Source of the DNA: Clostridiales bacterium UBA929
GTDB lineage: Bacteria; Bacillota; Clostridia; Oscillospirales; UBA929
Length of the DNA stretch: 6,485 bases
Direction of reading: 5' to 3'
NCBI GenBank assembly: GCA_002293625.1
Contig: DBDP01000086.1
Span: 1 to 6,485 of the forward strand
Part shown: positions 5,146 through 6,485 of the stretch, one piece after another
How positions within the stretch are numbered: the stretch's first letter is position 1
Layout: each line of letters begins with the position of its first letter
The notes under the pieces: model-generated
What the model was told of the DNA's origin: nothing
The model's database searches: none
The model's input: only the letters and a program-made list of their open reading frames with translations
Position numbers and translations under genes: made by a program

Positions 5146-5643
5146 ATGCCCAACACCAAAACCGTCGTGCCGTTCAAAGCGACGCCGGAGCAGCTTACAA
5201 AACTCGACGACGTAATCGCCCGCCATAAAGGGCAGCCCGGCGCGGCCATGCCTGTTTTGCAGGAGGCTCAGGAGATTTTTGGGTATCTTCCCGAAGAAGC
5301 GCTGCTCACCATCGCCGACGCTTTGGGTCTCAGCCTGAGCGAGGTGTATGGCGTCGTGAGTTTTTACACGCAGTTTACCGTCAATCCCAAAGGGCAGAAA
5401 CAGGTCGCCGTCTGTTTGGGAACGGCCTGTTATGTCAAGGGCGCGGCGGAGATCTTAGAGCGCGTGGAGCAAAAAATCGGCTGCAAGGCCGGTTCTATCA
5501 CAAAAGACGGGAAATTCTCCATCGACGCCACCCGCTGCATCGGAGCCTGCGGTCTTGCGCCGGTCATGACGGTGGACGGCGACGTTTACGGCCGGCTGCT
5601 GCCGGACGAGGTGGACGGCATCCTTGAAAAATATATGACATGA
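5146..5643 (+). CDS. hydC: HydC/NuoE-like [2Fe-2S] subunit of NAD-dependent [FeFe]-hydrogenase
   Basis: A 165-residue protein of the NuoE/HydC family, the usual length. The N-terminal helical part (1-78) includes PVLQEAQEIFGYLP and VYGVVSFYTQF, both family signatures. The thioredoxin-like part binds one [2Fe-2S] cluster through C90 and C95 (CLGTAC) and C131 and C135 (CIGAC). In HydABC complexes this subunit works with HydB and HydA, which couple NADH and reduced ferredoxin oxidation to H2 formation in the cytoplasm. GGAAGGA (5129-5135) lies 10 nt before the ATG. It is the first gene after the promoter at 4989-5017, and its stop overlaps the next gene's start (ATGA). The same sequence family is also named NuoE, but the surroundings favour a hydrogenase. 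HydB and HydA are not in the window and are expected downstream. Confidence 0.9.
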   Translation: MPNTKTVVPFKATPEQLTKLDDVIARHKGQPGAAMPVLQEAQEIFGYLPEEALLTIADALGLSLSEVYGVVSFYTQFTVNPKGQKQVAVCLGTACYVKGAAEILERVEQKIGCKAGSITKDGKFSIDATRCIGACGLAPVMTVDGDVYGRLLPDEVDGILEKYMT

Positions 5644-6248
5644 AGGAACTCTCCCTGCACATCCTCGACATCGCGATGAACAGCGTTAAAGCCGGAGCGT
5701 CGCTGATTGAAATCAACCTTGAGGAAACGGGCGGGGTGCTCACTCTCCTTATTGCCGACAACGGGCGCGGCATGGAGCCGGACTTTCTGGCTCGCGTCAC
5801 GGATCCGTTTACCACCACCCGCACCACCCGCAAGGTAGGGATGGGGATTCCGCTTTTGAAGCTCGCCGCCGAACAGGCGGGAGGGGCGTTTTCGATCAAC
5901 AGCGCGCCGGGTGCCGGAACCACGGTCACGGCGTCGTTCCAAACGGGGCATTTGGACAACCCTCCCCTCGGCGACATCGCCGCAACCATTGTGACGCTGA
6001 TCCAAGGCTCGCCGGAGATTGACTTTGTGTATTCCCATTCGGTGTCCAATACACGGGATACACAGGACGATCACCATCGTCCCACATCATCGCTCGATAC
6101 GCGGGAACTGCGTCAGGTGCTGGACGGCGTTCCGCTGAACACGCCGGACGTGCTTTTATGGATTCAAGAGAGGTTACAAGAATCTCAACTTTACGTTGAA
6201 AGGAGCTTTTCGCATGAAAAGCATAGAAGAGCTGAAAAAGATTCGTGA
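5640..6248 (+). CDS. GHKL (histidine-kinase-like) ATPase of the hydrogenase operon
   Basis: A 202-residue cytoplasmic protein without sensor or dimerisation domain. The ATP pocket is clear: N box LHILDIAMNSVKAGA (6-20, N14), G1 box ADNGRGM (39-45), DPFTTT (55-60), then VGMGIPLL (66-73) and GAGTTV (91-96). About 100 further residues follow, including LDTRELRQVLDGVPLNTP (152-169), seen in relatives from hydrogenase loci. A polar stretch, SNTRDTQDDHHRPTSS (136-151), looks inserted. It starts inside the hydC stop (ATGA). Its end overlaps the next gene by 35 bp, and its last 20 or so residues are read through that gene's ribosome site, so the C-terminus may be an extension after loss of an earlier stop. 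It has no phospho-accepting histidine domain, so it may be a serine kinase or an ATP-dependent assembly factor. Family confident; role unknown. Confidence 0.85.
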   Translation: MKELSLHILDIAMNSVKAGASLIEINLEETGGVLTLLIADNGRGMEPDFLARVTDPFTTTRTTRKVGMGIPLLKLAAEQAGGAFSINSAPGAGTTVTASFQTGHLDNPPLGDIAATIVTLIQGSPEIDFVYSHSVSNTRDTQDDHHRPTSSLDTRELRQVLDGVPLNTPDVLLWIQERLQESQLYVERSFSHEKHRRAEKDS

Positions 6249-6485
6249 GGAAACCCTAAAGAGCATCAACCTGCGCAAAGAGGACAACGAAAACGCCGTG
6301 CGCGTCGTCGTCGGTATGGCTACCTGCGGCATCGCGGCGGGCGCGCGCCCGGTACTCGCCGCCTGTTTGGAGGAAGTGCAGAAGCGGAATCTGTCCGATG
6401 TGTCAGTTACGCAGACGGGCTGTATCGGTGTTTGCCGTTTGGAGCCTATTGTGGAGGTATTCACGCCGGGGCAGGAGAAAGTCAC
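6214..6485 (+). CDS. Stand-alone [2Fe-2S] ferredoxin-domain protein (NuoF N-terminus-like), cut by window edge
   Basis: ATG 6214 follows AAAGGAG (6199-6205) by 8 nt, and the frame is open for 90 codons to the right edge. After a helical start, MKSIEELKKIREET, comes the thioredoxin-like ferredoxin fold: VVVGMATCGIAAGARPVL (31-48, C38), then VTQTGCIGVCRLEPIVEV (65-82, C70 and C74). C51 could be the fourth cluster ligand, although relatives vary there. It resembles the N-terminal domain of NuoF/HydB and the small [2Fe-2S] proteins encoded between hydC and hydB in clostridial and Thermotoga hydrogenase operons. It probably carries electrons in or to that complex. It should end within about 40 codons beyond the window, followed by hydB. 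Its first 35 bp overlap the ATPase gene in another frame. Confidence 0.87.
   Translation, partial: MKSIEELKKIREETLKSINLRKEDNENAVRVVVGMATCGIAAGARPVLAACLEEVQKRNLSDVSVTQTGCIGVCRLEPIVEVFTPGQEKV

Overview
The window reads as a stretch of an anaerobic, fermentative Gram-positive (Clostridia-type, possibly Oscillospirales) chromosome. The reasons are strong AGGAGG-like ribosome binding sites, consensus sigma-A promoters, a PadR/DUF2812 pair, and an operon of [FeFe]-hydrogenase regulatory and subunit genes of the kind known from Clostridia and Thermotoga. The hydrogenase genes are GC-rich. The left end (about 1-560) and the last ~120 nt of the hydrogenase-like gene are clearly more AT-rich.

Left third, minus strand (1-1599): a PadR-family repressor with a near-consensus promoter overlapped by a 12+12 bp imperfect palindrome. 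It is coupled by an ATGA overlap to a DUF2812 membrane protein. After a 95-bp gap with its own promoter comes a PIN-domain (VapC-like) protein that runs off the left edge.

Right two thirds, plus strand (1628-6485): a divergent promoter starts a tightly packed cluster. Its order is DRTGG protein 1, RsbW/SpoIIAB-like GHKL ATPase, an [FeFe]-hydrogenase-like protein with sensory-type active-site substitutions (HydS-like), DRTGG protein 2, and a PHP-domain phosphoesterase. A second strong promoter (TTGACG-17-TATACT) lies across the 3' end of the PHP gene and is followed by a ~120-nt leader with two hairpins. Then come HydC/NuoE-like [2Fe-2S] protein, a second GHKL ATPase, and a stand-alone [2Fe-2S] ferredoxin-domain protein that runs off the right edge. 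By analogy with bifurcating HydABC loci, hydB (NuoF-like) and hydA (catalytic subunit) should follow just outside.

Inferred logic: the HydS-like protein keeps the H-cluster cysteines but has lost the proton-relay cysteine and flanking methionines, so it probably senses H2 or redox state rather than making H2 quickly. Its close partners (GHKL ATPase, two DRTGG domains, PHP phosphoesterase) look like a signalling relay placed upstream of the electron-bifurcating hydrogenase genes. No transcription factor, sigma factor, STAS protein or response regulator is visible in the module, so its output is unknown. The most unusual points are the substituted H-cluster pocket, the absence of a PAS domain, and an AT-rich C-terminal tail that looks foreign to the gene. 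No RNA genes, CRISPR arrays, insertion sequences or classical terminators were found, and no gene-free stretch exceeds 180 bp.
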